NCBI GenBank assembly: GCA_964057225.1 | Contig: OZ059896.1 | Span: 12,012,501-12,076,500 of the forward strand | DNA length: 64,000 nucleotides | Direction of reading: 5' to 3' | Origin: Auanema rhodensis | Taxonomy: Eukaryota; Nematoda; Chromadorea; Rhabditida; Rhabditidae | The notes under the pieces: generated by a model | The model's database searches: none | Told to the model about the DNA's origin: nothing | Seen by the model: the letters and a program-made list of their open reading frames with translations, nothing else | Shown here: piece after piece, positions 24,801 through 35,151 of the stretch | How positions within the stretch are numbered: the stretch's first letter is position 1 | Layout: each line of letters begins with the position of its first letter | Translations under genes and position numbers: made by a program

Positions 24801-27142
24801 AAGTCACCTTCTCATGCCAAGAACTCGCGATCACATCCTCCGAACAGTCCACTTGCATCCAAGAGAAATGCCACATACAAACCACGCATAATCTCAACAT
24901 CAGTCCATACACTCAAGAAGCCTGCCTCACATTATCAAACAATCAAGACAATATCTCTTTCTTGAGAATACAGTGGATCAAAACCAACTACAAGTGTGAG
25001 ACTCGGTCCCTTTACTTCACAAGAGAATCAAAGACTCACGTACAAGACAGCAAAAGATGCCCACACACTGGATCATGCCAAGAAGAAAAATGCAGCAACA
25101 TCACCCCAAACTCAACTGTCAGCGAACTTCACATAGCTAACCAGTACCCAGGAACAACACACTGCACAGAATCCTGTGGTGGCATAGGATGCGGATGTTT
25201 TTACCCTTCATCAGGATGTCTTTTCTACAGGACCTACCAGAAGCCGACTGATACCTCGATATATGAAGTATACGACTGCAACTCTTGGACACCTACAACG
25301 GACCTCAGCCTAACATACCGAAACGGATCAACCACCATCTCCAAAAACGTCACTCTATACTCTGACGTTCCGAAGCACATATATCCATTCACGCTAACTA
25401 TTACAAGTCTCTCACCGCCAGTCATACCTGCGATGCAATACAAATTCATCCGCAACCTTACAAGAACAGCTATATGGAATCAACAACCCATGCTCTCATG
25501 CCCGAGCAGAAGAGACGCTATAAACATGAACTGTAACGCCACACCCACCTGCGTTTGCACACCGGCAGAAGACCAGGTCAACTGCCAGTGTCACGAAACA
25601 TCCATCACCTCAGCCTTTACCAACGTACAATCAGCTATTCCAATGCTAACACCCTCTTACATGATCATGAACGAGGAAAGAAACTTACGGATCAACATTA
25701 ACAGCAACATGTTAACTGTAATCCACATCAAAATCGACGGGGAATTCCACACTTCCTCATCTCAAGACTCCACACATTGCAACATTCAGGATTCACCATT
25801 AACCGGATGTTACAACTGCAACCGAGGAGCCCAAGCAAGTATCACATGTACTTCACCTCAACCAACTTTGGCAGCTATACAATGTGGTGAATCCGCATTC
25901 ATGACACAATGCAGTCCACAAGGAACAACCAACTCCATCCAGCTGCCTATCACCTCAGCCTCACCTAGGATCACATGCACATACACCTGCGGAACACAAG
26001 AAAACACATTCCTCCTCTCAGGAATGCTGTACTACGTCAACACACTTCAAGACCTACGCTCTCATTACATACTCGGGAATCACTCGTCTCTCCAAGAAAC
26101 AGCCTTCACCTTTTCTTGGCCCGACATTACTCACTTTTACAACATCTATCAGGAATGGTACAAAGCATTAGCAACCTGTCTACTCATTGCCATAATCGCT
26201 TTTACCTTTTCCTATTACATCATTACAACATACGCTACCAGACTAGCACTAGGCACCGCCCACTACATGGCTGCCGCAACATGTTACATCTTCCTCATTC
26301 CCCTCCGCGTCTTTATCATTTTTTGGCGCCAGCTCCTTCTCCTAAAGTCAAGGAAAACTCACATCCTAGTAGTATTCATTCTATTCACTATGTCACTCGC
26401 CAACACTAGAGCCTGCGAAATCAACCTAGTCTTGCAAAGATCACAAGAAAGATGCGACTCGTTTCTGAAGCTCACAAGAGAGAAACGGATTGAATGCTTG
26501 AAGGAACTCACCCAGCACATGGATCAATCACTTAGGGATTTTTACAAAACTGAGGCAAGTGAACTCTCTGACAAATCCAATCTCATCAACAGCGCCGCCA
26601 CTGCCTTAAAAAACTTCATAAGACTCAAAGATTTCCTTAACACCGCAAGAACACACCACGTGTTCCAAAATGAGCAAGACAAGCTCAAACCTTTTGGAAA
26701 CGAGAGAAGACTAAACGAGTTGATGAAGAGTATCCAAAGGGAACACATCCCAGCGATAAACGGAGACAAAATGCCGTACAACTCCTCTACCATCAAAAGG
26801 GACGGAGAAGCGCCAGGATGTCCTCAACCCAAGGGAAACATCATCGTCGTAGAAGCGCAGCCGGAGCTCAAAGAAATATTGGAAGAACTAAAACAGATGA
26901 GATCGGAGAACAAAAGGATGACCTCAGTACTAATCGAACAGCTCGACCAACAAAGGAAAATCGACTCGCTAAAGAAAGAACTGAAAGAGATCAAGGAACT
27001 ACTAGCGAAAGGGATCCAAGCCAAGCCTAGAGTGTCTAAGGAAACGCAGACTACCGGTAGGATCAAGACTAGAAAAGAAATGGAACAAGAAATTCTACCC
27101 ACTAAGAGGAACAAGACTCAGGCGGCGATCATCACCATATAG
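18890..27142 (+). CDS. BEL/Pao Gag-Pol-Env polyprotein (2750 aa)
   Basis: One open frame encodes every function. Residues about 188-330 form the BEL gag domain (PRFDGNVKSW, DUF1759-like), and 395-457 hold three CCHC-type zinc knuckles. The aspartic protease motif is DSGS at 521. The RT has Asp846 (ADVKKAF) and YVDN at 926-929. The RNase H acidic residues are D1092, E1134, D1166 and D1221. The integrase has an HH-CC zinc domain (CVEC) and catalytic D1448, D1508 and E1555; a DUF5641-like segment follows at about 1690-1755. From 1788 on it is envelope. The first ATG, 18890, lies inside the 5' LTR; ATG 18929 spans the LTR/primer-site border with a better context (gacATGg) and may be the real start. 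Env shares the frame with no ATG of its own near its signal segment. A run of ten C at 23161-23170 falls in the integrase region without breaking the frame. No stop or frameshift is present. Confidence 0.93.
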   Translation: MPVIRSPTRGQNDMVHQAESNEETRAEQWNSSCSLLLAKLKDNDARRKSYAVRQVTNTSNKTPSMIDTREREISNINGDILAINKLMDEMKHIPTDLRPEDQSRITKNEETLRKHISTLLSYSNDIQEQVNYLKGLNHTENSPDPTHTDSSQPSEHHLIGTAELTHATQPRSWETYRSRPTLKPVDIPRFDGNVKSWKNFWCLFHTLIHSSNMPTIEKFNYLRQSLTGEAASQIASFPTDEDYYFSAVHHLQDLYDDNDNITQHLMLEFLQIQARTSNQHDLLSMMDKIAGIFRQTEGNRNAELNSLAVVILHKKLPGNLLQEIYKSFPSEKTPDIRDLVDITRRHIRCQNKVKIFAADRFEKPITRVYNSPPGNTYNSQRNKPEAKKLAKTSSCIFCQKPHAPWDCDTTKSRKERLTILNQEKRCINCLRKTHNTESCPSKRTCSKCGEKHIDILCANKKKTTKVNLIESTPYNDEETEEHTVQFSSQFSTNQFKSALLPIGEIKIMTNGKFSTIPAILDSGSDTSFIEEELAKKLQLPVIESKRVKIKTFGNTKSVEHLTKVKATIKGTVSNITAHLWTKKTLTGPIKTVRIPKSDNSTFKLNQGTYVNPRILIGSDLMWQALTAIIPISDDHIQVKTQFGDFITGKASDQPSINAFSVITGNTSIPIDTWNKNFIEEQQEFTGTEQEEKQARDKLVLEQFQSTIQKRDDGYYVSFPWKDNINLLPDNKSLAHRRLISLVVKLSQQPDSLAAYDKIIQEQLDNGIIEPAEEPYPDAQTIHYIAHQAVLTPQKETTKLRIVYDASRHYQNRPSLNDVIHQGPLILPSLVGMILRFRCGKMALIADVKKAFLQIRLHESERDATRFFWLRDISKPMSTENTRTLRFCRVPFGINASPFLLAATIRHHLEQRSNENFLAHQIKENLYVDNLLLATNSEEDLKLGYQETKDIFAEMNMTLQEFITNSPDFNKNLLLEEKNTSAKPKVLGLPWDTETDQWIIQTKLPETKLTKRGITQAIASIFDPMGLISPCLHPLRLFLQNLWTENYDWDTTLPEEHQKTWHTLAENFNFNKTQQRALPEDPNQQYHLVTCTDSSGSALGFCTYLLAATSRIPTLIFAKSKLHSKNSNITIPKAEISALTVGVTNTNKIIKEMKDNIKILSTTFLSDSEITLAWIRRKPDQKTTGVLVQNRIKEIYDHIDQIEDMDIKTYFGYINTKDNPADIATRGCTTDELLNHFWWNPKAQIDKAINGPLFSLPQPEITVNTARTSEEYEESWLEHCNTWIQAQEKWIAENYSLLEKRLPTHYEEAELNLPHLHQHNLLVRLTAAQRNDLRPLLKDHLWHSRGRMQNSELDESAKLPIIVLPKTRTATLIIEHVHNQFHKSTSHTMAEVRQKFWIPQLRSQTISVIRRCVECQRMNNRPFTYPPPSGDIPSRRLNRSRPFQHIGLDYFGPLTVKDKPHKVWGCIYTCTVTRLLHLEVIEDLTTKAFLNCLRKIWARRGYPESITCDNATTFELGQKVANRLFSIANTTQTGDSHKIKWHNITPYAPWQGGFYERLIRSVKDSLHKTMKNIPTSEELSITLAECEATLNTRPLTYIGSDTGTDEIIRPCDFIHKDLDLNISFHSDDDDEEYLDNPALQTRADTEKAIHSSRQRTNKFWELWIELYLKELREHHKNNISVKKAGSNQQPRIDQYVLINESPIPRYKWPIGKITHISPDKNGQTREVTLLSESGRELKRPVNLLHPLELSDDDIPERLRNTNPSRDVPPIRQSNPRNVPRLWYGEQRTNLFTFLSIFSILLPIISATPTISCNYQGVQIQGISTNNQQVCIHNTCYNNSHDGNLIFPPADILTNYDVSWTFQHNSRIHHMMITCPAVHFCSTVTCTFCTATLFNPSCWPWTSMLLLTFLTYMLTALCYGILYTPWVIGKPIRLWIRLCTTIIMTIIKTIRHTRQPRPHKSAIPLLALMSLIQVTFSCQELAITSSEQSTCIQEKCHIQTTHNLNISPYTQEACLTLSNNQDNISFLRIQWIKTNYKCETRSLYFTRESKTHVQDSKRCPHTGSCQEEKCSNITPNSTVSELHIANQYPGTTHCTESCGGIGCGCFYPSSGCLFYRTYQKPTDTSIYEVYDCNSWTPTTDLSLTYRNGSTTISKNVTLYSDVPKHIYPFTLTITSLSPPVIPAMQYKFIRNLTRTAIWNQQPMLSCPSRRDAINMNCNATPTCVCTPAEDQVNCQCHETSITSAFTNVQSAIPMLTPSYMIMNEERNLRININSNMLTVIHIKIDGEFHTSSSQDSTHCNIQDSPLTGCYNCNRGAQASITCTSPQPTLAAIQCGESAFMTQCSPQGTTNSIQLPITSASPRITCTYTCGTQENTFLLSGMLYYVNTLQDLRSHYILGNHSSLQETAFTFSWPDITHFYNIYQEWYKALATCLLIAIIAFTFSYYIITTYATRLALGTAHYMAAATCYIFLIPLRVFIIFWRQLLLLKSRKTHILVVFILFTMSLANTRACEINLVLQRSQERCDSFLKLTREKRIECLKELTQHMDQSLRDFYKTEASELSDKSNLINSAATALKNFIRLKDFLNTARTHHVFQNEQDKLKPFGNERRLNELMKSIQREHIPAINGDKMPYNSSTIKRDGEAPGCPQPKGNIIVVEAQPELKEILEELKQMRSENKRMTSVLIEQLDQQRKIDSLKKELKEIKELLAKGIQAKPRVSKETQTTGRIKTRKEMEQEILPTKRNKTQAAIITI
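18930..18947 (+). other. Primer binding site, possibly tRNA-Gly
   Basis: TGGTGCATC follows the LTR directly. TGG pairs with the tRNA CCA end, and the first nine bases fit an animal tRNA-Gly 3' end (GATGCACCA). The match weakens after that, so the tRNA identity is tentative. Confidence 0.55.
24254..27142 (+). other. Envelope region of the BEL/Pao polyprotein, phlebovirus Gn-Gc-like layout
   Basis: Numbering follows the 2750-aa frame. A signal-like segment (1788-1806) precedes a short Cys-containing ectodomain. A hydrophobic segment at about 1897-1924 and a basic tail lead to a second signal-like segment (1960-1975). A large Cys-rich ectodomain follows, with many N-glycosylation sequons and a fusion-loop-like cluster (ESCGGIGCGCF, about 2095-2105) of the type seen in phlebovirus Gc. 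Membrane segments lie at about 2428-2448 and 2456-2480. A third signal-like segment (about 2488-2507) opens a last part with a Cys group and a coiled coil at about 2667-2715. Known: some nematode BEL elements (C. elegans Cer group) carry phlebovirus-related envelopes. Inferred: cleavage by signal peptidase into Gn-like, Gc-like and C-terminal products. Topology is by eye. Confidence 0.72.
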
Positions 27143-27166
27143 ATGTTCTCTTCTCGACGGCCGGAG
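27143..27166 (+). other. Spacer before the 3' LTR; no clear polypurine tract
   Basis: Only 24 bp separate the stop codon from the 3' LTR. The expected purine run next to the LTR is poor (cgacggccggag). A purine-rich stretch (actagaaaagaaatggaac) lies about 90 bp upstream within the ORF. Confidence 0.5.
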
Positions 27167-27699
27167 TGTGCTGAAGCACTCTCATCCCGTGATAATAGTG
27201 TTCCTCCTTAGTTTAAGTTCAATTGTACTTCTTTATTGTCCTCTCTTTGTACTATCCATTATCCTCAACTATCTAATCGATAATCCTGTAAGTTGTCACC
27301 AACGGCCGATTTGCCGATGAATCACCTATCGCCCTTTGCCATCTGATCCATTAGGCAAGATCTTAGGCGCGATAGCCGTCGCCCACTTGCAAGGGGGATG
27401 AATCACATAGGATTTAGACCCCTCCTCTCGCTTTCTACAATTAATACATTATCTATCACTTCCGGGGACCTAGTATATAAACCCGCAATAATTCTTCTAA
27501 ATCATGTCTCAATATCATTCTGCCACCGCTATCATCTTCCCGTCAATTTATTTCTGTTTTACTCGTATTGTATTCGTATCGCCGATAATAAACTCTTCTC
27601 TTGTACTCGCGTCTATTGCCTATTACTTGGACTAATATTCCACTACCACTGAACCACAAATGCCCGTTATTCGCTCTCCAACTAGAGGACAAAACGACA
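27167..27699 (+). repeat. BEL/Pao 3' LTR (533 bp)
   Basis: It is the copy of 18397-18929 with three substitutions. It carries TATATAA at 27474-27480 and AATAAA at 27587-27592, the likely poly(A) signal for the element's RNA. Because the ORF start lies in U5, this LTR also repeats the first codons of the polyprotein. Confidence 0.96.
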
Positions 27700-27704
27700 A
27701 ATTC
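27700..27704 (+). repeat. BEL/Pao target site duplication, right (AATTC)
   Basis: It matches 18392-18396, and the interrupted monomer continues with catattttaaac. Confidence 0.95.
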
Positions 27705-28639
27705 CATATTTTAAACAATTTTATATTTCTACCACGAATTCATAACTTCATTTTTTAAATTTTTGATCATTAAAAAACATTTAAATTTCAATATTGTGAT
27801 GCTCAAAAACTGAAACATTTAAATATTTTGTATTTTCTAAACCATTTCACTCCATCTCTTTCATTTAATCCCACATTTTAAACAATTTTATATTTCTACC
27901 GCTATTTCATAATTTCATTTTTTAAATTTTTAATCATTAAAAAACATTCAAATTTCAATATTGTGATGCTCAAAAACTGAAACAGTTGAATATTTTGTAA
28001 TTTCTTAACCATTTTACTCTATCGCTTTTATTTAATCCCATATTTTAAACAATTTTATATTTCTACCGCTATTTCATAATTTCATTTTTTAAATTTTTAA
28101 TCATTAAAAAACATTTAAATTTCAATATTGTGATGCTCAAAAACTGAAACAGTTGAATATTTTGTATTTTCTAAACCATTTCACTCCATCTCTTTCATTT
28201 AATTCCATATTTTAAACAATTTTATATTTCTACCACGAATTCATAACTTCATTTTTTAAATTTTTGATCATTAAAAAACATTTAAATTTCAATATTGTGA
28301 TGCTCAAAAACTGAAACATTTAAATATTTTGTATTTTCTAAACCATTTCACTCCATCTCTTTCATTTAATTCCATATTTTAAACAATTTTATATTTCTAC
28401 CACGAATTCATAACTTCATTTTTTAAATTTTTGATCATTAAAAAACATTTAAATTTCAATATTGTGATGCTCAAAAACTGAAACAGTTGATTATTTTGTA
28501 ATTTCTAAACCATTTTACTCCATCTCTTTCATTTGATTCCATATTTTAAACAATTTTATATTTCTACCACGAATTCATAACTTCATTTTTCAAATTTTTG
28601 ATCATTAAAAAATATTTAAATTTCAATATTGTGATGCTT

Positions 28640-31310
28640 AAAAACTGAAACATTTAAATATTTTGTATTTTCTAAACCATTTCACTCCATCTCTTTCATT
28701 TAATTCCATATTTTAAACAATTTTATATTTCTACCACGAATTCATAACTTCATTTTTTTAATTTTTGATCATTAAAAAACATTTAAATTTCAATATTGTG
28801 ATGCTCAAAAACTGAAACAGTTGAATATTTTGTATTTTCTAAACCATTTTACTCCATCTCTTTCATTTAATTCCATATTTTAAACAATTTTATATTTCTA
28901 CCACGAATTCATAACTTCATTTTTTAAATTTTTGATCATTAAAAAACATTTAAATTTCAATATTGTGATGCTCAAAAACTGAAACAGTTGAATATTTTGT
29001 ATTTTCTAAACCATTTTACTCCATCGCTTTTATTTAATCCCATATTTTAAACAATTTTATATTTCTACCGCTATTTCATAATTTCATTTTTCAAATTTTT
29101 AATCATCGAAAAACATTTAAATTTCAATATTGTGATGCTCAAAAACTGAAACATTTAAATATTTTGTATTTTCTAAACCATTTCACTCCATCTCTTTCAT
29201 TTGATTCCATATTTTAAACAATTTTATATTTCTACCACGAATTCATAACTTCACTTTTTAAATTTTTGATCATTAAAAAATATTTAAATTTCAATATTGT
29301 GATGCTCAAAAACTGAAACATTTAAATATTTTGTATTTTCTAAACCATTTTACTCCATCTCTTTCATTTAATCCCACATTTTAAACAATTTTATATTTCT
29401 ACCGCTATTTCATAATTTCATTTTTTAAATTTTTAATCATTAAAAAACATTCAAATTTCAATATTGTGATGCTCAAAAACTGAAACATTAAAATATTTTG
29501 TATTTTCTAAACCATTTCACTCCATCTCTTTCATTTAATTCCATATTTTAAACAATTTTATATTTCTACCGCTATTTCATAATTTCATTTTTTAAATTTT
29601 TAATCATTAAAAAACATTTAAATTTCAATATTGTGATGCTCAAAAACTGAAACAGTTGAATATTTTGTATTTTCTAAACCATTTCACTCCATCTCTTTCA
29701 TTCAATTCCATATTTTAAACAATTTTATATTTCTACCGCTATTTCATAATTTCATTTTTTAAATTTTTAATCATTAAAAAACATTTAAATTTCAATATTG
29801 TGATGCTCAAAAACTGAAACATTTAAATATTTTGTATTTTCTAAACCATTTCACTCCATCTCTTTCATTTAATTCCATATTTTAAACAATTTTATATTTC
29901 TACCACGAATTCATAACTTCATTTTTTAAATTTTTGATCATTAAAAAACATTTAAATTTCAATATTGTGATGCTCAAAAACTGAAACAGTTGAATATTTT
30001 GTATTTTCTAAACCATTTTACTCCATCTATTTTATTTAATCCCACATTTTAAACAATTTTATATTTCTACCGCTATTTCATAATTTCATTTTTTAAATTT
30101 TTAATCATTAAAAAACATTCAAATTTCAATATTGTGATGCTCAAAAACTGAAACATTAAAATATTTTGTATTTTCTAAACCATTTCACTCCACCTCTTTC
30201 ATTTAATTCCATATTTTAAACAATTTTATATTTCTACCACGAATTCAGAACTTCATTTTTTAAATTTTTAATCATTAAAAAACATTTAAATTTCAATATT
30301 GTGATGCTCAAAAACTGAAACATTTAAATATTTTGTATTTTCTAAACCATTTCACTCCATCTCTTTCATTTAATTCCATATTTTAAACAATTTTATATTT
30401 CTACCACGAATTCATAACTTCATTTTTCAAATTTTTAATCATTAAAAAACATTTAAATTTCAATATTGTGATGCTCAAAAACTGAAACAGTTGAATATTT
30501 TGTAATTTCTAAACCATTTTACTCCATCGCTTTTATTTAATCCCATATTTTAAACAATTTTATATTTCTACCGCTATTTCATAATTTCATTTTTTAAATT
30601 TTTGATCATTAAAAAATATTCAAATTTCAATATTGTGATGCTCAAAAACTGAAACATTTAAATATTTTGTATTTTCTAAACCATTTCACTCCATCTCTTT
30701 CATTTAATTCCATATTTTAAACAATTTTATATTTCTACCACGAATTCATAACTTCATTTTTTAAATTTTTGATCATTAAAAAACATTTAAATTTCAATAT
30801 TGTGATGCTCAAAAACTGAAACATTTAAATATTTTGTATTTTCTAAACCATTTCACTCCATCTCTTTCATTTAATTCCATATTTTAAACAATTTTATATT
30901 TCTACCACGATTTCATAACTTCATTTTTTAAATTTTTAATCATTAAAAAACATTTAAATTTCAATATTGTGATGCTCAAAAACTGAAACATTTAAATATT
31001 TTGTATTTTCTAAACCATTTCACTCCATCTCTTTCATTTAATTCCATATTTTAAACAATTTTATATTTCTACCACGAATTCATAATTTCATTTTTTAAAT
31101 TTTTAATCATTAAAAAACATTTAAATTTCAATATTGTGATGCTCAAAAACTGAAACATTTAAATATTTTGTATTTTCTAAACCATTTCACTCCATCTCTT
31201 TCATTTAATTCCATATTTTAAACAATTTTATATTTCTACCACGAATTCATAACTTCATTTTTTAAATTTTTAATCATTAAAAAACATTTAAATTTCAATA
31301 TTGTGATGCT
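28640..31310 (+). repeat. Satellite segmental duplication (about 16 monomers), first copy
   Basis: It pairs with 35152-37822 at a constant offset of 6512 bp. Shared rare markers include cattttttttaatttttg-type (28751 and 35263), catttgattcc, cattcaattcc, ccacctcttt (30191 and 36703) and cacgatttcataac. One difference seen is gaattcagaac here against gaattcataac there. Part of the same series occurs at about 17640-18390. Confidence 0.82.
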
Positions 31311-34300
31311 CAAAAACTGAAACAGTTGAATATTTTGTATTTTCTAAACCATTTTACTCCATATATTTTCTTTAATCCCATATTTTAAACCATTTTATAT
31401 TTCTACCGCTATTTCATAACTTCATTTTTTAAATTTTTGATCATTAAAAAACATTTAAATTTCAATATTGTGATGCTCAAAAACTGAAACAGTTGAATAT
31501 TTTGTATTTTCTAAACCATTTTACTCCATCTCTTTCATTTAATTCCATATTTTAAACAATTTTATATTTCTACCACGAATTCATAACTTCATTTTTTAAA
31601 TTTTTAATCATTAAAAAACATTTAAATTTCAATATTGTGATGCTCAAAAACTGAAACAGTTGAATATTTTGTATTTTCTAAACCATTTTACTCCATCTAT
31701 TTCATTTAATCCCATATTTTAAACAATTTTATATTTCTACCACGAATTCATAACTTCATTTTTTAAATTTTTGATCATTAAAAAACATTTAAATTTCAAT
31801 ATTGTGATGCTCAAAAACTGAAACAGTTGAATATTTTGTATTTTCTAAACCATTTTACTCCATCGCTTTTATTTAATTCCTTATTTTGAACAATTTTATA
31901 TTTCTACCACGAATTCATAACTTCATTTTTTAAATTTTTAATCATTAAAAAACATTTAAATTTCAATATTGTGATGCTCAAAAACTGAAACATTTAAATA
32001 TTTTGTATTTTCTAAACCATTTCACTCCATCTCTCTCATTTAATTCCATGTTTTAAACAATTTTATATTTCTACCGCTATTTCATAATTTCATTTTTTAA
32101 ATTCTTAATCATTAAAAAACATTTAAATTTCAATATTGTGATGCTCAAAAACTGAAACAGTTGAATATTTTGTATTTTCTAAACCATTTTACTCCATCTA
32201 TTTCATTTAATCTCTTATTTTAAACAATTTTATATTTCTACCGCTATTTCATAATTTCATTTTTTAAATTTTTAATCATTAAAAAACATTTAAATTTCAA
32301 TATTGTGATGCTCAAAAACTGAAACATTTAAATATTTTGTATTTTCTAAACCATTTCACTCCATCTCTTTCATTTAATTCCATATTTTAAACAATTTTAT
32401 ATTTCTACCGCTATTTCATAATTTCATTTTTTAAATTTTTAATCATTAAAAAACATTTAAATTTCAATATTGTGATGCTCAAAAACTGAAACATTTAAAT
32501 ATTTTGTATTTTCTAAACCATTTCACTCCATCTCTTTCATTTAATTCCATATTTTAAACAATTTTATATTTCTACCGCTTTTTCATAATTTCATTTTTTA
32601 AATTCTTAATCATTAAAAAACATTTAAATTTCAATATTGTGATGCTCAAAAACTGAAACAGTTGAATATTTTGTATTTTCTAAACCATTTTACTCCATCT
32701 ATTTCATTTAATCCCACATTTTAAACAATTTTATATTTCTACCGCTATTTCATAATTTCATTTTTTAAATTTTTAATCATTAAAAAACATTTAAATTTCA
32801 ATATTGTGATGCTCAAAAACTGAAACATTTAAATATTTTGTATTTTCTAAACCATTTCACTCCATCTCTTTCATTTAATTCTATATTTTAAACAATTTTA
32901 TATTTCTACCACGAATTCATAACTTCATTTTTTAAATTTTTAATCATTAAAAAACATTTAAATTTCAATATTGTGATGCTCAAAAACTGAAACAGTTGAA
33001 TATTTTGTATTTTCTAAACCATTTCACTCCATCTCTTTCATTTAATTCCATATTTTAAACAATTTTATATTTCTACCACGAATTCATAACTTCATTTTTT
33101 AAATTTTTGATCATTAAAAAACATTTAAATTTCAATATTGTGATGCTCAAAAACTGAAACATTTAAATATTTTGTATTTTCTAAACCATTTCACTCCATC
33201 TCTTTCATTTAATTCCATATTTTAAACAATTTTATATTTCTACCACGAATTCATAACTTCATTTTTTAAATTTTTGATCATTAAAAAACATTTAAATTTC
33301 AATATTGTGATGCTCAAAAACTGAAACAGTTGAATATTTTGTAATTTCTAAACCATTTTACTCCATCGCTTTTATTTAATCCCATATTTTAAACAATTTT
33401 ATATTTCTACCGCTATTTCATAATTTCATTTTTTAAATTTTTAATCATTAAAAAACATTTAAATTTCAATATTGTGATGCTCAAAAACTGAAACAGTTGA
33501 ATATTTTGTATTTTCTAAACCATTTTACTCCATCTATTTTATTTAATTCCATATTTTAAACAATTTTATATTTCTACCACGAATTCATAACTTCATTTTT
33601 TAAATTTTTAATCATTAAAAAACATTTGAATTTCAATATTGTGATGCTCAAAAACTGAAACAGTTGAATATTTTGTATTTTCTAAACCATTTTACTCCAT
33701 CTATTTTATTTAATCCCATATTTTAAACAATTTTAAATTTCTACCGCTATTTCATAATTTCATTTTTTAAATTTTTAATCATTAAAAAACATTTAAATTT
33801 CAATATTGTGATGCTCAAAAACTGAAACATTTAAATATTTTGTATTTTCTAAACCATTTCACTCCATCTCTTTCATTTAATTCCATATTTTAAACAATTT
33901 TATATTTCTACCACGAATTCATAACTTCATTTTTCAAATTTTTAATCATTAAAAAACATTTAAATTTCAATATTGTGATGCTCAAAAACTGAAACAGTTG
34001 AATATTTTGTATTTTCTAAACCATTTTACTCCATCGATTTTATTTAATTCCATATTTTAAACAATTTTATATTTCTACCACGAATTCATAACTTCATTTT
34101 TTAAATTTTTGATCATTAAAAAACATTTAAATTTCAATATTGTGATGCTCAAAAACTGAAACAGTTGAATATTTTGTATTTTCTAAACCATTTTACTCCA
34201 TCTCTTTCATTTAATCCCACATTTTAAACAATTTTATATTTCTACCGCTATTTCATAATTTCATTTTTTAAATTTTTAATCATTAAAAAACATTTAAATT

Positions 34301-35151
34301 TCAATATTGTGATGCTCAAAAACTGAAACAGTTGAATATTTTGTATTTTCTAAACCATTTTACTCCATCTATTTCATTAAATCCCACATTTTAAACAATT
34401 TTATATTTCTACCGCTATTTCATAATTTCATTTTTTAAATTTTTAATCATTAAAAAACATTTAAATTTCAATATTGTGATGCTCAAAAACTGAAACATTT
34501 AAATATTTTGTATTTTCTAAACCATTTCACTCCATCTCTTTCATTTAATTCCATATTTTAAACAATTTTATATTTCTACCACGAATTCATAACTTCATTT
34601 TTTAAATTTTTAATCATTAAAAAACATTTAAATTTCAATATTGTGATGCTCAAAAACTGAAACATTTAAATATTTTGTATTTTCTAAACCATTTCACTCC
34701 ATCTCTTTCATTTAATTCCATATTTTAAACAATTTTATATTTCTACCACGAATTCGTAACTTCATTTTTCAAATTTTTAATCATTAAAAAACATTTAAAT
34801 TTCAATATTGTGATGCTCAAAAACTGAAACAGTTGAATATTTTGTATTTTCTAAACCATTTTACTCCATCGATTTTATTTAATCCCATATTTTGAACAAT
34901 TTTATATTTCTACCGCTATTTCATAATTTCATTTTTTAAATTTTAATCATTAAAAAACATTTAAATTTCAATATTGTGATGCTCAAAAACTGAAACATTT
35001 AAATATTTTGTATTTTCTAAACCATTTCACTCCATCTCTTTCATTTAATTCCATATTTTAAACAATTTTATATTTCTACCACGAATTCATAACTTCATTT
35101 TTTAAATTTTTGATCATTAAAAAACATTTAAATTTCAATATTGTGATGCTC

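Larger units (their letters stand above)
18397..27699 (+). mobile_element. Complete BEL/Pao LTR retrotransposon with envelope gene
   Basis: The 9303-bp element has TG...CA LTRs of 533 bp flanked by a 5-bp duplication (AATTC), a primer-binding-site-like TGG right after the 5' LTR, and one uninterrupted ORF. The domain order is gag, protease, RT, RNase H, integrase, then envelope. The gag domain of the DUF1759 type, the PR-RT-RH-IN order and the DUF5641-like segment after integrase place it in BEL/Pao rather than Ty1 or Ty3. The LTRs differ at three positions (about 0.6%), so insertion was recent. It is the only moderately G+C-rich stretch within the satellite. With its envelope it has the layout of an endogenous retrovirus; whether it is infectious cannot be told from sequence. 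Confidence 0.95.

Noticed and set aside
25975..26409. 144-aa plus-strand ORF overlapping the envelope in another frame
   Set aside because: Its composition (His/Ser/Arg-rich) is what the shifted env frame gives; no domain or start context supports it.
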